A stretch of DNA of 15,059 nucleotides from CAXTPV01 sp964249405 (GCA_964249405.1 CAXUBX010000079.1:1-15059), one strand, 5' to 3'; counted from the stretch's first letter, positions 7,578 through 14,038 are shown. The notes: generated from the letters alone by a model not told the origin. A program made the numbers and translations.

Positions 7578-8167
7578 GCCGCCGGGTCCTGCAGCGCCCG
7601 CGCGACCTCGTGTTTCAGCACCGGCAGCACGTCGGTCTCGAACCACGGGTTGCGTTGCGCCCAGACGCCGGTCCGCCAGGAGGGATGCGGCAGCGGAAAC
7701 CGTGCGGGCAGGAAATCGCGGAACCGGCGGACGCGGTCGGTGATCGTCTCGCGGCTCCCGAGCGCGTGGTTCTGTGCGTAGCTCCCGACGAGCAGCGTGA
7801 GGCGGATCGCCGGCATCAGCGCCAGGATCCTCGCGCGCCAGAGCGGCGTGCACTCCGGCCGCGGCGGCCTGTCGCCGCCGTTCGGGAGCCGACCCGGGTA
7901 GCAGAGGCCCATCGGCAGGATCGCGATCCGGCTCTCGTCGTAGAACGTCTCGCGGTCGATGCCGAGCCAGTCCCGGAGCCGGTCCCCCGACGCATCCCAG
8001 AACGAGAGGCCCTTCGCATGGACTGCCGTGCCCGGCGCCTGGCTCGCGATGAGCAGCCGCGCCGTCGTCGAGACGTGCAGGATGGGACGCGGCCCGAGCG
8101 GGAGGGAGGCGGCGCAATGCCGGCACGCCCGCACCTCGCGCGCGAGGGACGCAAGCCTGTCGGCCAT
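7574..8167 (-). CDS. Uracil-DNA glycosylase family protein (probable Fe-S type)
   Basis: A 197-residue protein of the uracil-DNA glycosylase superfamily. Motif A region: LIASQAPGTAVHAKGLSFWD (39-58). A core strand and loop are LLVGSYAQNHAL (125-136). The C-terminal catalytic-loop region is PLPHPSWRT (158-166), where the His is the expected motif 2 residue. Four cysteines at 15, 18, 89 and 106 give C-X2-C-X70-C-X16-C. This matches the C-X2-C-Xn-C-X14-17-C pattern of Fe-S-bearing family 4/5 glycosylases, including a Pro/Asn/Arg-rich stretch between the last two. Actual uracil excision is inferred; this subgroup is usually annotated only at family level. The ATG at 8167 follows GAGAAGG with about 5 nt spacing. 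It starts 26 bp after the PCu(A)C-like gene and its stop overlaps the start of the CPT-like gene. Confidence 0.85.
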   Translation of the reverse strand: MADRLASLAREVRACRHCAASLPLGPRPILHVSTTARLLIASQAPGTAVHAKGLSFWDASGDRLRDWLGIDRETFYDESRIAILPMGLCYPGRLPNGGDRPPRPECTPLWRARILALMPAIRLTLLVGSYAQNHALGSRETITDRVRRFRDFLPARFPLPHPSWRTGVWAQRNPWFETDVLPVLKHEVARALQDPAA

Positions 8168-8193
8168 CGCGCCCTTCTCGAAGTCGATCTCGC

Positions 8194-8664
8194 CTAGGGT
8201 TCGAACGTCTGCGGTCCCGGTGCGCCGATCGCGAAGATGACGAGTCGCTGCCCGGAATGGACGAAGGAGAGCGCGCAGGGAATCAGCTGCCCGTCGGCCA
8301 CCGATCGGGTCGCATCGGTGAGGGCAAGGTGCGGTCCGTTCGGCGTCAGCCTCTCGGTGCCGCCCGGTGGCAGGAAGACGCCCCGGTCCTGCGGTCGATC
8401 GCCCTTCTCCGTCGCGGGATCGATCCCGACCAGCGAGACACGCCCATAGCCCGGGCAGGCGCCGCCGGCGAGCCGGTCGGCGAGGACGCCCCGGTTGATG
8501 AGTGTCGTGTAGAGGCCGGCGGAATGGTTGTTCTGATCGCCCTGGCCCCAGGACGGCCCGATCCGGATCGGGCCCGGCACCTGGTCGAGCGCGAGCAGCG
8601 GCACGGCAAGGCCGAGCAGGACCGCCGAACGGCCTGCGTACCGGCGCCAGCTAGACGAGATCAT
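8194..8664 (-). CDS. PCu(A)C-like exported protein without the copper-binding methionines
   Basis: A 156-residue protein with an N-terminal signal sequence (basic SSWRRYAGR, then hydrophobic AVLLGLAVPLLAL, residues 4-26), so probably periplasmic. The mature part matches the PCu(A)C copper chaperone fold: GLYTTLINRGVLADRLAGG (50-68), FLPPGGTERLTPNGPHLAL (97-115) and a final strand RLVIFAIG. In working chaperones Cu(I) is held by H-M-X10-M-X21-H-X-M. Here only H112 remains, there is no methionine after residue 1, and the expected HEM segment reads VGID. Cysteines at 70 and 130 could form a disulfide. The ATG at 8664 lies inside the end of thpR (14-bp overlap) behind a perfect GGAGGT. A longer frame starting at 8733 lies wholly within thpR and lacks the signal-peptide logic. 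Family assignment is by pattern; a role in copper delivery is unlikely. Confidence 0.72.
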   Translation of the reverse strand: MISSSWRRYAGRSAVLLGLAVPLLALDQVPGPIRIGPSWGQGDQNNHSAGLYTTLINRGVLADRLAGGACPGYGRVSLVGIDPATEKGDRPQDRGVFLPPGGTERLTPNGPHLALTDATRSVADGQLIPCALSFVHSGQRLVIFAIGAPGPQTFEP

Positions 8665-9184
8665 ACTCCACCTCCGGCGTATGGACGGGTTGCTCGTGCC
8701 CGGGTTGCGAGCTGAACAGGACGAACCGCTCAAGCGCGTGCGGCCCCGAACGCAGGAGATTGTGCGCCTGCACCCATGAGGCGAGCCGCTCGGGAGGCAC
8801 GGTGTCGACCCGGGCGAGCGTCACGTGCGGCTGGAACCGTCGACGTTCCGCCGGCACGCCGGCGCGCTGGACCGCGGTCTCGATCTTGGCCTGGAGATGG
8901 TCGAGCGCCGGGTCGCGATCGATGCCTGCCCAGAGCGTCGTCACGCGGCCGCCTCGTTCGAAGACGCCCGTTCCGGTGACGGAAACCGCGAGGCGCCTGC
9001 CGCGCAGCGCCGCGAGCGCATGGTCGATCTCGTCGGCGAGGGGATTGGCGACCTCGCCCAGGAAGCGGAGCGTCACGTGGTAGTTCTCCGGCGGCACCCA
9101 GCGCACGCCGTGGACGCCGTGGGCGAGGTCGGACAGGTCGTCCCGGAGCGCCTGGGGCAGCGGCAAGGCGATGAACAACCTCAT
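8651..9184 (-). CDS. thpR: RNA 2',3'-cyclic phosphodiesterase (2H phosphoesterase)
   Basis: A 177-residue cytoplasmic 2H-phosphoesterase that hydrolyses 2',3'-cyclic phosphate ends of RNA and was earlier known as LigT, 2'-5' RNA ligase. Both catalytic HxT motifs are intact: YHVTLRFLG with HVT at 36-38, and FQPHVTLARV with HVT at 120-122. The opening MRLFIALPLP is typical. The length is normal for the family. It is the first gene of a four-gene minus-strand operon. Only one in-frame ATG fits, and the bases before it are pyrimidine-rich, so no Shine-Dalgarno is visible and the start signal is weak. The promoter must lie in the 246 bp shared with the divergent BI-1 gene, but no convincing minus-strand -35/-10 pair was found there. 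Confidence 0.92.
   Translation of the reverse strand: MRLFIALPLPQALRDDLSDLAHGVHGVRWVPPENYHVTLRFLGEVANPLADEIDHALAALRGRRLAVSVTGTGVFERGGRVTTLWAGIDRDPALDHLQAKIETAVQRAGVPAERRRFQPHVTLARVDTVPPERLASWVQAHNLLRSGPHALERFVLFSSQPGHEQPVHTPEVEYDLV
8670..8675 (-). promoter_or_regulatory. Perfect Shine-Dalgarno (GGAGGT) for the PCu(A)C-like gene inside thpR
   Basis: On the minus strand GGAGGT is followed by 5 nt and then ATG at 8664. It is the strongest ribosome site in this operon and lies within the last codons of thpR. It decides the start of the downstream gene and suggests that gene is made at a higher rate than thpR itself. Confidence 0.75.
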
Positions 9185-9430
9185 GAACGAGGAGGGTGGC
9201 GCCGGGCCGCGCGGTGGTCAACCGAACCAGCCCCGGTCCTCGGGGTCCGGTGTGTCCTCTTGGACCGTTTCGCCTAAAATCGATGCAACCTGTCCGCCGC
9301 CGCGGCGGGCACGCTTGATGAAACAGGAGCGATCACCGAAATTAGCGTCGACCAGACTGGTCGCGAGACGAATGCTGCCGGCTGGGCGTCTTGCCCCGCC
9401 ATCCCCGCGACCGCTTCAGAGGACCGATCC

Positions 9431-10201
9431 ATGGCCTTCGTTCCCGACACCAGGGCAACCTCGAGGAGCTCGGCTTCCGGCTTCGCGGTGGTCGATGCCG
9501 GCCTCCGCGCCCACATGCTCCGCGTCTTCAACTGGATGACCTCCGGACTGGTGCTGACCGGCATCGTCGCCTTCGGTGTGGCTCATTCCAGCCTTCAGAC
9601 CCTGTTCTATCAGCGCGTCGATCTCGGCTACGAGCAGGTCCTGCGTCCGACCCCGCTCGGCCTCGCTTCGATGGTGGCCCCGCTCGCCTTCGTCCTGGTG
9701 CTGAGTTTCGGCGTGAACCGCCTGTCCCGCACGGCTGCCCAGACACTCTACTGGGTGTTCTGCGCCACGATGGGGGCCAGCCTCACCAACATCTTCCTCG
9801 CCTACACCGACGTCTCGATCGTCCGGGTTTTCTTCATCACTGCCTCGACCTTCGCCGCGATGAGCCTCTGGGGTTATTCGACCAAGACCGACCTGACCCG
9901 GTTCGGGTCGTTCCTGGTGATGGGCCTGTTCGGCATCATCATCGCGATGGTGGCGAACATCTTCCTACACAGCCCGATGATCTATTTCGTCACCAGCGTC
10001 ATCGGCGTGCTGGTGTTCACCGGTCTCACGGCGTTCGACGTCCAGCGGATCAAGTTCACCTACACGCAGTACCTGTATGCGGCGGGTCCGGACGTGGCGG
10101 CGAAGCGCTCGGTGTACGACGCGCTGATGCTCTACCTGAACTTCATCAACCTGTTCACCATGCTGCTCCAGCTGACAGGCACACGCACCAACAGCAACTG
10201 A
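9431..10201 (+). CDS. Bax inhibitor-1/YccA family membrane protein
   Basis: A 256-residue protein with seven hydrophobic segments between residues 32 and 250, matching the BI-1/YccA/YbhL (TMBIM) family of inner-membrane proteins, members of which act as pH-sensitive calcium leak channels or modulate FtsH. The family core is present: SLTNIFLAYTDVSIVRVFF, then VFTGLTAFDVQRIK (D203) and ALMLYLNFINLF. The aspartate pair that gates BsYetJ is only half kept: D203 is present but the second position is Asn (N237), as I recall it is in other alphaproteobacterial members. The ATG at 9431 follows AGAGGA with 7 nt spacing. A weak candidate promoter upstream is TTGATG at 9315 with GAAATT at 9338 (17-nt spacer) in a local AT-rich pocket. 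A clear terminator follows, so it is probably a single-gene transcript. Confidence 0.93.
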   Translation: MAFVPDTRATSRSSASGFAVVDAGLRAHMLRVFNWMTSGLVLTGIVAFGVAHSSLQTLFYQRVDLGYEQVLRPTPLGLASMVAPLAFVLVLSFGVNRLSRTAAQTLYWVFCATMGASLTNIFLAYTDVSIVRVFFITASTFAAMSLWGYSTKTDLTRFGSFLVMGLFGIIIAMVANIFLHSPMIYFVTSVIGVLVFTGLTAFDVQRIKFTYTQYLYAAGPDVAAKRSVYDALMLYLNFINLFTMLLQLTGTRTNSN

Positions 10202-10231
10202 TCCGTTCATCGTCCGGATCGATCGTGCGAA

Positions 10232-10268
10232 AACGCCGGGACGGGAAACCTTCCCGGCGTTGTTCGTT
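10232..10268 (+). terminator. Intrinsic terminator after the BI-1 gene
   Basis: A perfect 10-bp stem, AACGCCGGGA (10232-10241) pairing with TCCCGGCGTT (10252-10261), encloses a 10-nt loop and is followed by the T-rich run TTGTTCGTTTC. It begins 30 bp after the BI-1 stop and ends before the lipoprotein ribosome site. It should separate the two genes into different transcripts. Confidence 0.8.
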
Positions 10269-10302
10269 TCGATGCTCCATGAGAGCCAGGAGATCAACCG
10301 GA

Positions 10303-10905
10303 ATGACGACGGCCTGCCGCGTCACGGGCACCGTCATCGCACTGGTGGCGCTCGCGTCCTGCGGCAACTCCAAATCGGCGAATGACGCCAACTTCAAGGC
10401 CGCGCTCGACAAGCATTTCGCCGACCATTGTCTCTTCATCACGCCGTCGGTTGGGCTGACGGCCTATCCGGCGACGATCGACAGCGCGACCGACACCAGC
10501 CGCTTCGATGCGCTCGTGTCGGCGGGGCTGCTTACCGCGAGCCAGGCGAGCAGCGAACATCCCGGCCCGCTCGGCATCGGCACCGCCCGCACCATCACGA
10601 AGACGTATTCGCTCACCGATACCGGCCGCACCGACTTCCATGCCGGCGACGGGGGCAGCGGCGGATTCTGCGCCGGGCACTACGACGTGGCTTCGGTCGA
10701 CGGCTTCACCGCGCCGACCGCGAGCGGCGGTCAGACGGTCAGCCAGGTCACGTTCACGGTCGATCCCCATTGGCAACCCTGGGTGTCGAACGGCGCCGTC
10801 CAGGACCGTTATGGCGCGCAACTCGCGACCGTCCACCGCACGCAGGATCATGCAACGCTGGTGCTGATGGGCGATGGCTGGGTGGTGCAGGACGGCGGGT
10901 CCTGA
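10303..10905 (+). CDS. Unrecognised lipoprotein
   Basis: A 200-residue protein I do not recognise. The first 19 residues are a lipoprotein signal: hydrophobic VTGTVIALVALAS followed by Cys20 (lipobox LASC), so the mature protein is lipid-anchored, with Gly-Asn next, which does not suggest an inner-membrane retention signal. The mature part holds FDALVSAGLLTASQ (66-79), a TKTYSLTDTGRTDF stretch, FCAGHYDVASVDGFTAP, and VTFTVDPHWQPWVSNGAVQD, ending in an aromatic strand with GDGWVVQDGG. The order suggests a small winged-helix-like piece followed by beta strands, with cysteines at 43 and 124 that may pair. The ATG at 10303 follows AGGAGA with 9 nt spacing. The longer open frame upstream only shadows the BI-1 gene and crosses its terminator. 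Codon use resembles the neighbours. Confidence 0.75.
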   Translation: MTTACRVTGTVIALVALASCGNSKSANDANFKAALDKHFADHCLFITPSVGLTAYPATIDSATDTSRFDALVSAGLLTASQASSEHPGPLGIGTARTITKTYSLTDTGRTDFHAGDGGSGGFCAGHYDVASVDGFTAPTASGGQTVSQVTFTVDPHWQPWVSNGAVQDRYGAQLATVHRTQDHATLVLMGDGWVVQDGGS

Positions 10906-10921
10906 GCATCCGCCTGTCTGG

Positions 10922-10932
10922 CTGGTCACCAG
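10922..10932. promoter_or_regulatory. 11-bp palindrome CTGGTCACCAG upstream of the permease
   Basis: A perfect odd-centred inverted repeat (CTGGT, C, ACCAG) about 145 bp before the permease start. A single-base centre cannot form a hairpin, so if it matters it is a protein-binding site. It only partly fits the GT-N-AC core of GntR/FadR-type operators. A second such palindrome, CTCCGACGGAG, lies at 10970-10980. In DNA this GC-rich one or both may be chance. Confidence 0.2.
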
Positions 10933-11076
10933 GGTTCATCAGACCGGCCCGATCGCCTAGTCACGACGGCTCCGACGGAGTCGCGTTCAGCGACGGCCGG
11001 CCTCCTACGTCATTCGACGCATACGGAGCGAGGCGACCACTCCCCTAGGATCGCGACAGGATCGGAGGGGGATGGC

Positions 11077-12726
11077 ATGTCCGACGTCGCGGCTCGTGGG
11101 AAAGTCCGCTCGTTCAACAGGCTGGTGAACAACCCGGTGCTGGAGGACTACTCGCTTCGGTATGCGCCGCGAAGCTTCCGCACCTGGTCCGAATACGCCG
11201 TCGCGACCGCCGCACTCGGCGGCATCGCCTACATGGCCGATCAGGCGATCGGCGGGTCGCTCGCGGTTCAGTTCGGTTTCACGAACGCGCTCTGCGGCAT
11301 CCTCGCCGCTGCCGTCGTCATCTTCCTGACCGGCATCCCGATCGCGATCTACTGCGCCCGCTACAATGTCGACATCGATCTCCTCACGAGGGGCGCCGGC
11401 TTCGGGTATCTCGGCTCGACGCTCACCTCGGTGATCTACGCCTCGTTCACCTTCATCTTCTTCGCGCTCGAGGGCTCCATCATGGCCCAGGCGTGCGAGA
11501 TCTTCTTCGGACTGCCGCTCTGGCTCGGCTACGCGGTGTGCTCGCTCGTGATCATCCCGCTCGTGGTGTTCGGGATGACGCTGCTCGCGAAGCTGCAGGT
11601 CTGGACCCAGCCGCTCTGGCTGCTGCTGCTGTTCACCCCGCCGGTGGCGACGCTGATCGCCGATCCGGCCACGTTCGCGCGTTGGACCGGTTTCGGCGGG
11701 GTGTCGCCCTCGGGCCCGCGTTTCTCCTGGCTGCTGTTCGGCGGAGCGGCCGGGATCGCGCTCTCGCTGATCGCGCAGATCGGCGAGCAGGCGGACTATC
11801 TCCGCTTCCTCAAGGACGAGACACCGTCGAACCGGTCCCGCTGGTGGATCGCGGTGCTGCTCGCCGGGCCCGGCTGGGTGATCCTCGGCGCCGCGAAGCA
11901 GCTGATGGGCTCGTTCTTCGCCTCCGTCGCGGTCGCGCATGGCACGCCGGCGGCGAGCGCCAACGAGCCGATCCAGATGTACATCACCGGCTACGGCTAC
12001 CTTTTCGCACCGGTCGGCGCGCTCGCGATCGCGACCTTCTTCGTCCTCCTGAGCCAGGTGAAGATCAACGTCACCAACGCCTATTCCGGCTCGCTCTCCT
12101 GGTCGAACTTCTTCTCCCGCCTGACCCATGCCCATCCGGGGCGCGTGGTCTACATCTTCCTCAACGTCGGTATCTCGCTCACGATGATGGAACTCAACAT
12201 GTTCCATTTCCTCGGCAAGATCCTCGGCTTCTACTCGAACGTGGCGGTCGCCTGGATCGGCGCGGTGACCGCCGACCTTGTGATCAACAAACCGATCCTG
12301 AAGCTCAGCCCGGACCACATCGAGTTCAAGCGCGCGCATCTCTACGCCTTCAACCCGGTCGGCTTCGGCTCGATGGTGTTCGCGTCGATCATCTCGATCA
12401 TCGCGTTCTTCGGGTATTTCGGCGCCTACGCGCAGGCTTTCTCGGCTTTCATTGCGCTCGCGCTCGCCTTCGTCGCCTCGCCGATCGTCGCGATCATGAC
12501 GCGCGGCCGCTACTATCTCGCACGCCCGCCCTTCGACGACCGCAGCGTCGGCGCCACCGTCACGTGCGTCGCCTGCAACTTCGAATACGAGCACGAGGAC
12601 ATGACGAGCTGCCCGTTCCACTCCGGGCATATCTGCTCGCTCTGCTGCTCGCTCGAAGGGGCCTGCCACGACATGTGCAAGCCGGCGCACGGGCTCGTTC
12701 CGGCGACCGCGGCGGGGGTCGCGTGA
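11077..12726 (+). CDS. NCS1-type purine/cytosine permease-like transporter with C-terminal eight-cysteine module
   Basis: A 549-residue inner-membrane protein with about 12 membrane segments between residues 40 and 470. The N-terminal stretch (NRLVNNPVLEDYSLRYAP, then SFRTWSE) and the SQVKINVTNAYSGSLSWSNF block place it in the NCS1 nucleobase/cation symporter family; the substrate cannot be read. The soluble tail carries C497, C500, C512, C520, C523, C524, C530 and C534, arranged CXXC-X11-C-X7-C-X2-CC-X5-C-X3-C, enough for two metal sites. From memory, nearly the same cysteine module joins this permease type to PAS/histidine-kinase domains in large hybrid sensors. Here the protein ends 15 residues after the module and no kinase follows. 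The ATG at 11077 has GGAGGGG 6 nt upstream. A weak promoter-like pair is TTCAGC at 10986 and CCTACGTC at 11004. Confidence 0.86.
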   Translation: MSDVAARGKVRSFNRLVNNPVLEDYSLRYAPRSFRTWSEYAVATAALGGIAYMADQAIGGSLAVQFGFTNALCGILAAAVVIFLTGIPIAIYCARYNVDIDLLTRGAGFGYLGSTLTSVIYASFTFIFFALEGSIMAQACEIFFGLPLWLGYAVCSLVIIPLVVFGMTLLAKLQVWTQPLWLLLLFTPPVATLIADPATFARWTGFGGVSPSGPRFSWLLFGGAAGIALSLIAQIGEQADYLRFLKDETPSNRSRWWIAVLLAGPGWVILGAAKQLMGSFFASVAVAHGTPAASANEPIQMYITGYGYLFAPVGALAIATFFVLLSQVKINVTNAYSGSLSWSNFFSRLTHAHPGRVVYIFLNVGISLTMMELNMFHFLGKILGFYSNVAVAWIGAVTADLVINKPILKLSPDHIEFKRAHLYAFNPVGFGSMVFASIISIIAFFGYFGAYAQAFSAFIALALAFVASPIVAIMTRGRYYLARPPFDDRSVGATVTCVACNFEYEHEDMTSCPFHSGHICSLCCSLEGACHDMCKPAHGLVPATAAGVA

Positions 12727-12843
12727 ACGGACGGGTTCTTCCCTTGCGATGATCCGGGCGGCCGGCCCAGGGTGGCCGACCGCGAAGCTGCAACGAACCG
12801 ACGTGTCGCCCAGTCTTTCTCAGCGGTGACCCCGACCGCGTCA

Positions 12844-12881
12844 GTCAGAGCCGAGTGGCGCCGTCGTCCCTCGGCTCTGAC
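12844..12881 (+). terminator. 12-bp perfect hairpin downstream of the permease
   Basis: GTCAGAGCCGAG (12844-12855) pairs exactly with CTCGGCTCTGAC (12870-12881) around a 14-nt loop that itself contains GGCGCC. It is 117 bp after the permease stop. There is no T-run on either side, so it is not a standard intrinsic terminator. It may end or stabilise the permease transcript, or be a regulatory element. Confidence 0.5.
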
Positions 12882-12969
12882 GAGGCGTGGCAGCCAGCGA
12901 TCGGGCTTCCGGCGCGTGAGTTTGCAGAGCAATCGCGCCCAGCCGCGTGACGTCGAGCCCCAGCGCGCC

Positions 12970-12998
12970 TTGACGATGTCAGTCATCTGACTTCTATC
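12970..12998 (+). promoter_or_regulatory. Candidate promoter of the dgo operon
   Basis: TTGACG at 12970-12975 is a perfect -35 element of the alphaproteobacterial housekeeping type. The -10 is weaker: TTCTAT (12992-12997, 16-nt spacer) or TCTATC (12993-12998, 17-nt spacer). The predicted start would lie near 13005, about 50 nt before the leader ORF. No other good -35 was found between the permease and dgoK. Confidence 0.42.
12978..12991. promoter_or_regulatory. Candidate operator palindrome GTCAG-TCAT-CTGAC in the dgo promoter spacer
   Basis: Two 5-bp arms, GTCAG and CTGAC, flank TCAT and sit exactly between the -35 and the candidate -10, where a repressor would block RNA polymerase. In other bacteria dgo genes are repressed by DgoR, a GntR/FadR-family protein that responds to galactonate. 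The site here does not match a motif I can name. No regulator gene lies in the window. Confidence 0.35.
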
Positions 12999-13054
12999 GG
13001 TGGTCGGCACGGGACTGGGCGAGCCCGCACAGGATCGGCGGGAGAAGAGAGGAC

Positions 13055-13087
13055 ATGCCCGGCTCCGACGCGACGCATGGCGACTGA
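13055..13087 (+). CDS. Ten-codon leader ORF overlapping the dgoK start
   Basis: It encodes MPGSDATHGD, starting at an ATG (13055) with a very strong purine-rich ribosome site, GGAGAAGAGAGGAC (13041-13054). It ends at a TGA (13085-13087) just inside dgoK, in another frame. The dgoK ATG at 13077 lies within it and has no ribosome site at normal spacing. Ribosomes finishing the leader could restart on dgoK. Alternatively a one-base sequencing error has split off the true N-terminus of dgoK. Confidence 0.35.
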   Translation: MPGSDATHGD

Positions 13088-14027
13088 CCCCGACGTGCCG
13101 GACCTCGGCACGCCGAGGCTCATCGGCGTCGACTGGGGCACGTCCTCCCTTCGCGCCTACCTGCTCGGCGACGGCGGCACCGTGCTCGACAGGCGTTCGG
13201 CTCCGCGCGGGATCATGGCCGTGGAGAACGACGAGTTCGCCGGTCATCTCGAAGACGTGGTGTCGCCCTGGCGCGAACACGATCTGCCGATCCTGCTCTC
13301 CGGCATGATCGGCAGCCGGCAGGGATGGCGCGAGGCGCCCTATGTTCCTTGTCCGGCGTCGCTGGCCGAGATCGCCGCCGCGATCACCCCCGCTTGCGGC
13401 GGCGTTCCGTCGATCGTTCCCGGCGTGCTCCAGGGTGGCCGGCTTCCCGGGGTCATGCGTGGCGAAGAGACGCAGATCATCGGCGCGACCGCGTCGGACG
13501 GGATGTCCGAGGGCGAACGGCGGATCGTGCTGCCGGGCACGCATTCGAAGTGGGTCGTCGTCGTGGACGGTCGGATCGAACGGTTCCGCACCTTCATGAC
13601 GGGCGAGCTCTTCGCGGTGCTCGGCCGCCACTCGATCCTCGGCCGTTTCGTGCCGGTCGACCGGGAGCCGAGGCCGACCGCGTCGGAGGCCTTCGTCCGC
13701 GGCGTCGTGACCTCGCGCGAGGCGGGCGAGAGCATCGCCACCCTGCTGTTTACCGCGCGCAGTCTCGTTCTCACCGGGCAACTGGACCCGTCGGCCAGCC
13801 TCGATTATCTGTCGGGTCTGCTGATCGGGGACGAGATCCGCGCAGCCCTTGCCGAGCCGGGCGGCCCTGTCACCCTGATCGGCGAACCCGCGTTGTGTGG
13901 TCTCTATGCCGCTTCCCTCGACCTTTTCGGGACCGAGGCGACGATCATCGACGATGCGGCGCCGAACGGGCTGTGGCGGATCGCGGCCGCGTCCAATCTT
14001 GTCCATCCCGCAACCTCAGACGATTGA
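13077..14027 (+). CDS. dgoK: 2-dehydro-3-deoxygalactonokinase
   Basis: Phosphorylates 2-keto-3-deoxy-D-galactonate at C6 with ATP, the middle step of the De Ley-Doudoroff galactonate pathway in the cytoplasm. At 316 residues it is slightly longer than E. coli DgoK (about 292). Recognisable family blocks: the phosphate loop IGVDWGTSSLRAYLL (16-30), PILLSGMIGSRQGWREAPYV (71-90), MRGEETQIIG (127-136), LPGTHSKWV (152-160), followed by RIERFRTFMTGELFAVL. The first ~14 residues are unconserved. No start codon lies further upstream in frame, so the ATG at 13077 is used although it lacks its own Shine-Dalgarno and overlaps a leader ORF. It is the first enzyme gene of the dgoK-dgoA-dgoD run, 11 bp ahead of the aldolase. 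Confidence 0.93.
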   Translation: MATDPDVPDLGTPRLIGVDWGTSSLRAYLLGDGGTVLDRRSAPRGIMAVENDEFAGHLEDVVSPWREHDLPILLSGMIGSRQGWREAPYVPCPASLAEIAAAITPACGGVPSIVPGVLQGGRLPGVMRGEETQIIGATASDGMSEGERRIVLPGTHSKWVVVVDGRIERFRTFMTGELFAVLGRHSILGRFVPVDREPRPTASEAFVRGVVTSREAGESIATLLFTARSLVLTGQLDPSASLDYLSGLLIGDEIRAALAEPGGPVTLIGEPALCGLYAASLDLFGTEATIIDDAAPNGLWRIAAASNLVHPATSDD

Positions 14028-14038
14028 GATTTCTGCCG

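Larger units (their letters stand above)
12727..13054. other. Non-coding stretch between the permease and the galactonate operon
   Basis: About 330 bp with no convincing gene on either strand. It holds a 12-bp hairpin (12844-12881), a candidate promoter with a palindrome in its spacer (12970-12998), and two copies of GTCAGTCA (12840-12847 and 12978-12985). Open frames crossing it on the minus strand are Arg/Ser-rich and extend into the antisense of flanking genes. No remnant of a histidine kinase was recognised. Confidence 0.6.

Noticed and set aside
7578..8126. N-terminal extension of the CPT-like kinase
   Set aside because: The added ~180 residues are the out-of-frame shadow of the glycosylase gene. 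The ATG at 7577 starts just before the P-loop strand and overlaps the upstream stop.
9260..9280. TTGGAC followed by TAAAAT as a promoter for BI-1
   Set aside because: The two boxes are only 9 nt apart, too close for a sigma-70-type promoter, and there is no -35 at the right distance from TAAAAT.
11005..12690. Minus-strand open frame opposite the permease
   Set aside because: It is a charged low-complexity shadow; the plus strand has clear membrane segments, a cysteine module and a good ribosome site.
12727..12992. Possible minus-strand gene starting MTDIVKARWGSTSRGW near 12990
   Set aside because: It runs antisense into the permease, has no ribosome site, and becomes Arg/Ser-rich with no recognisable motif.
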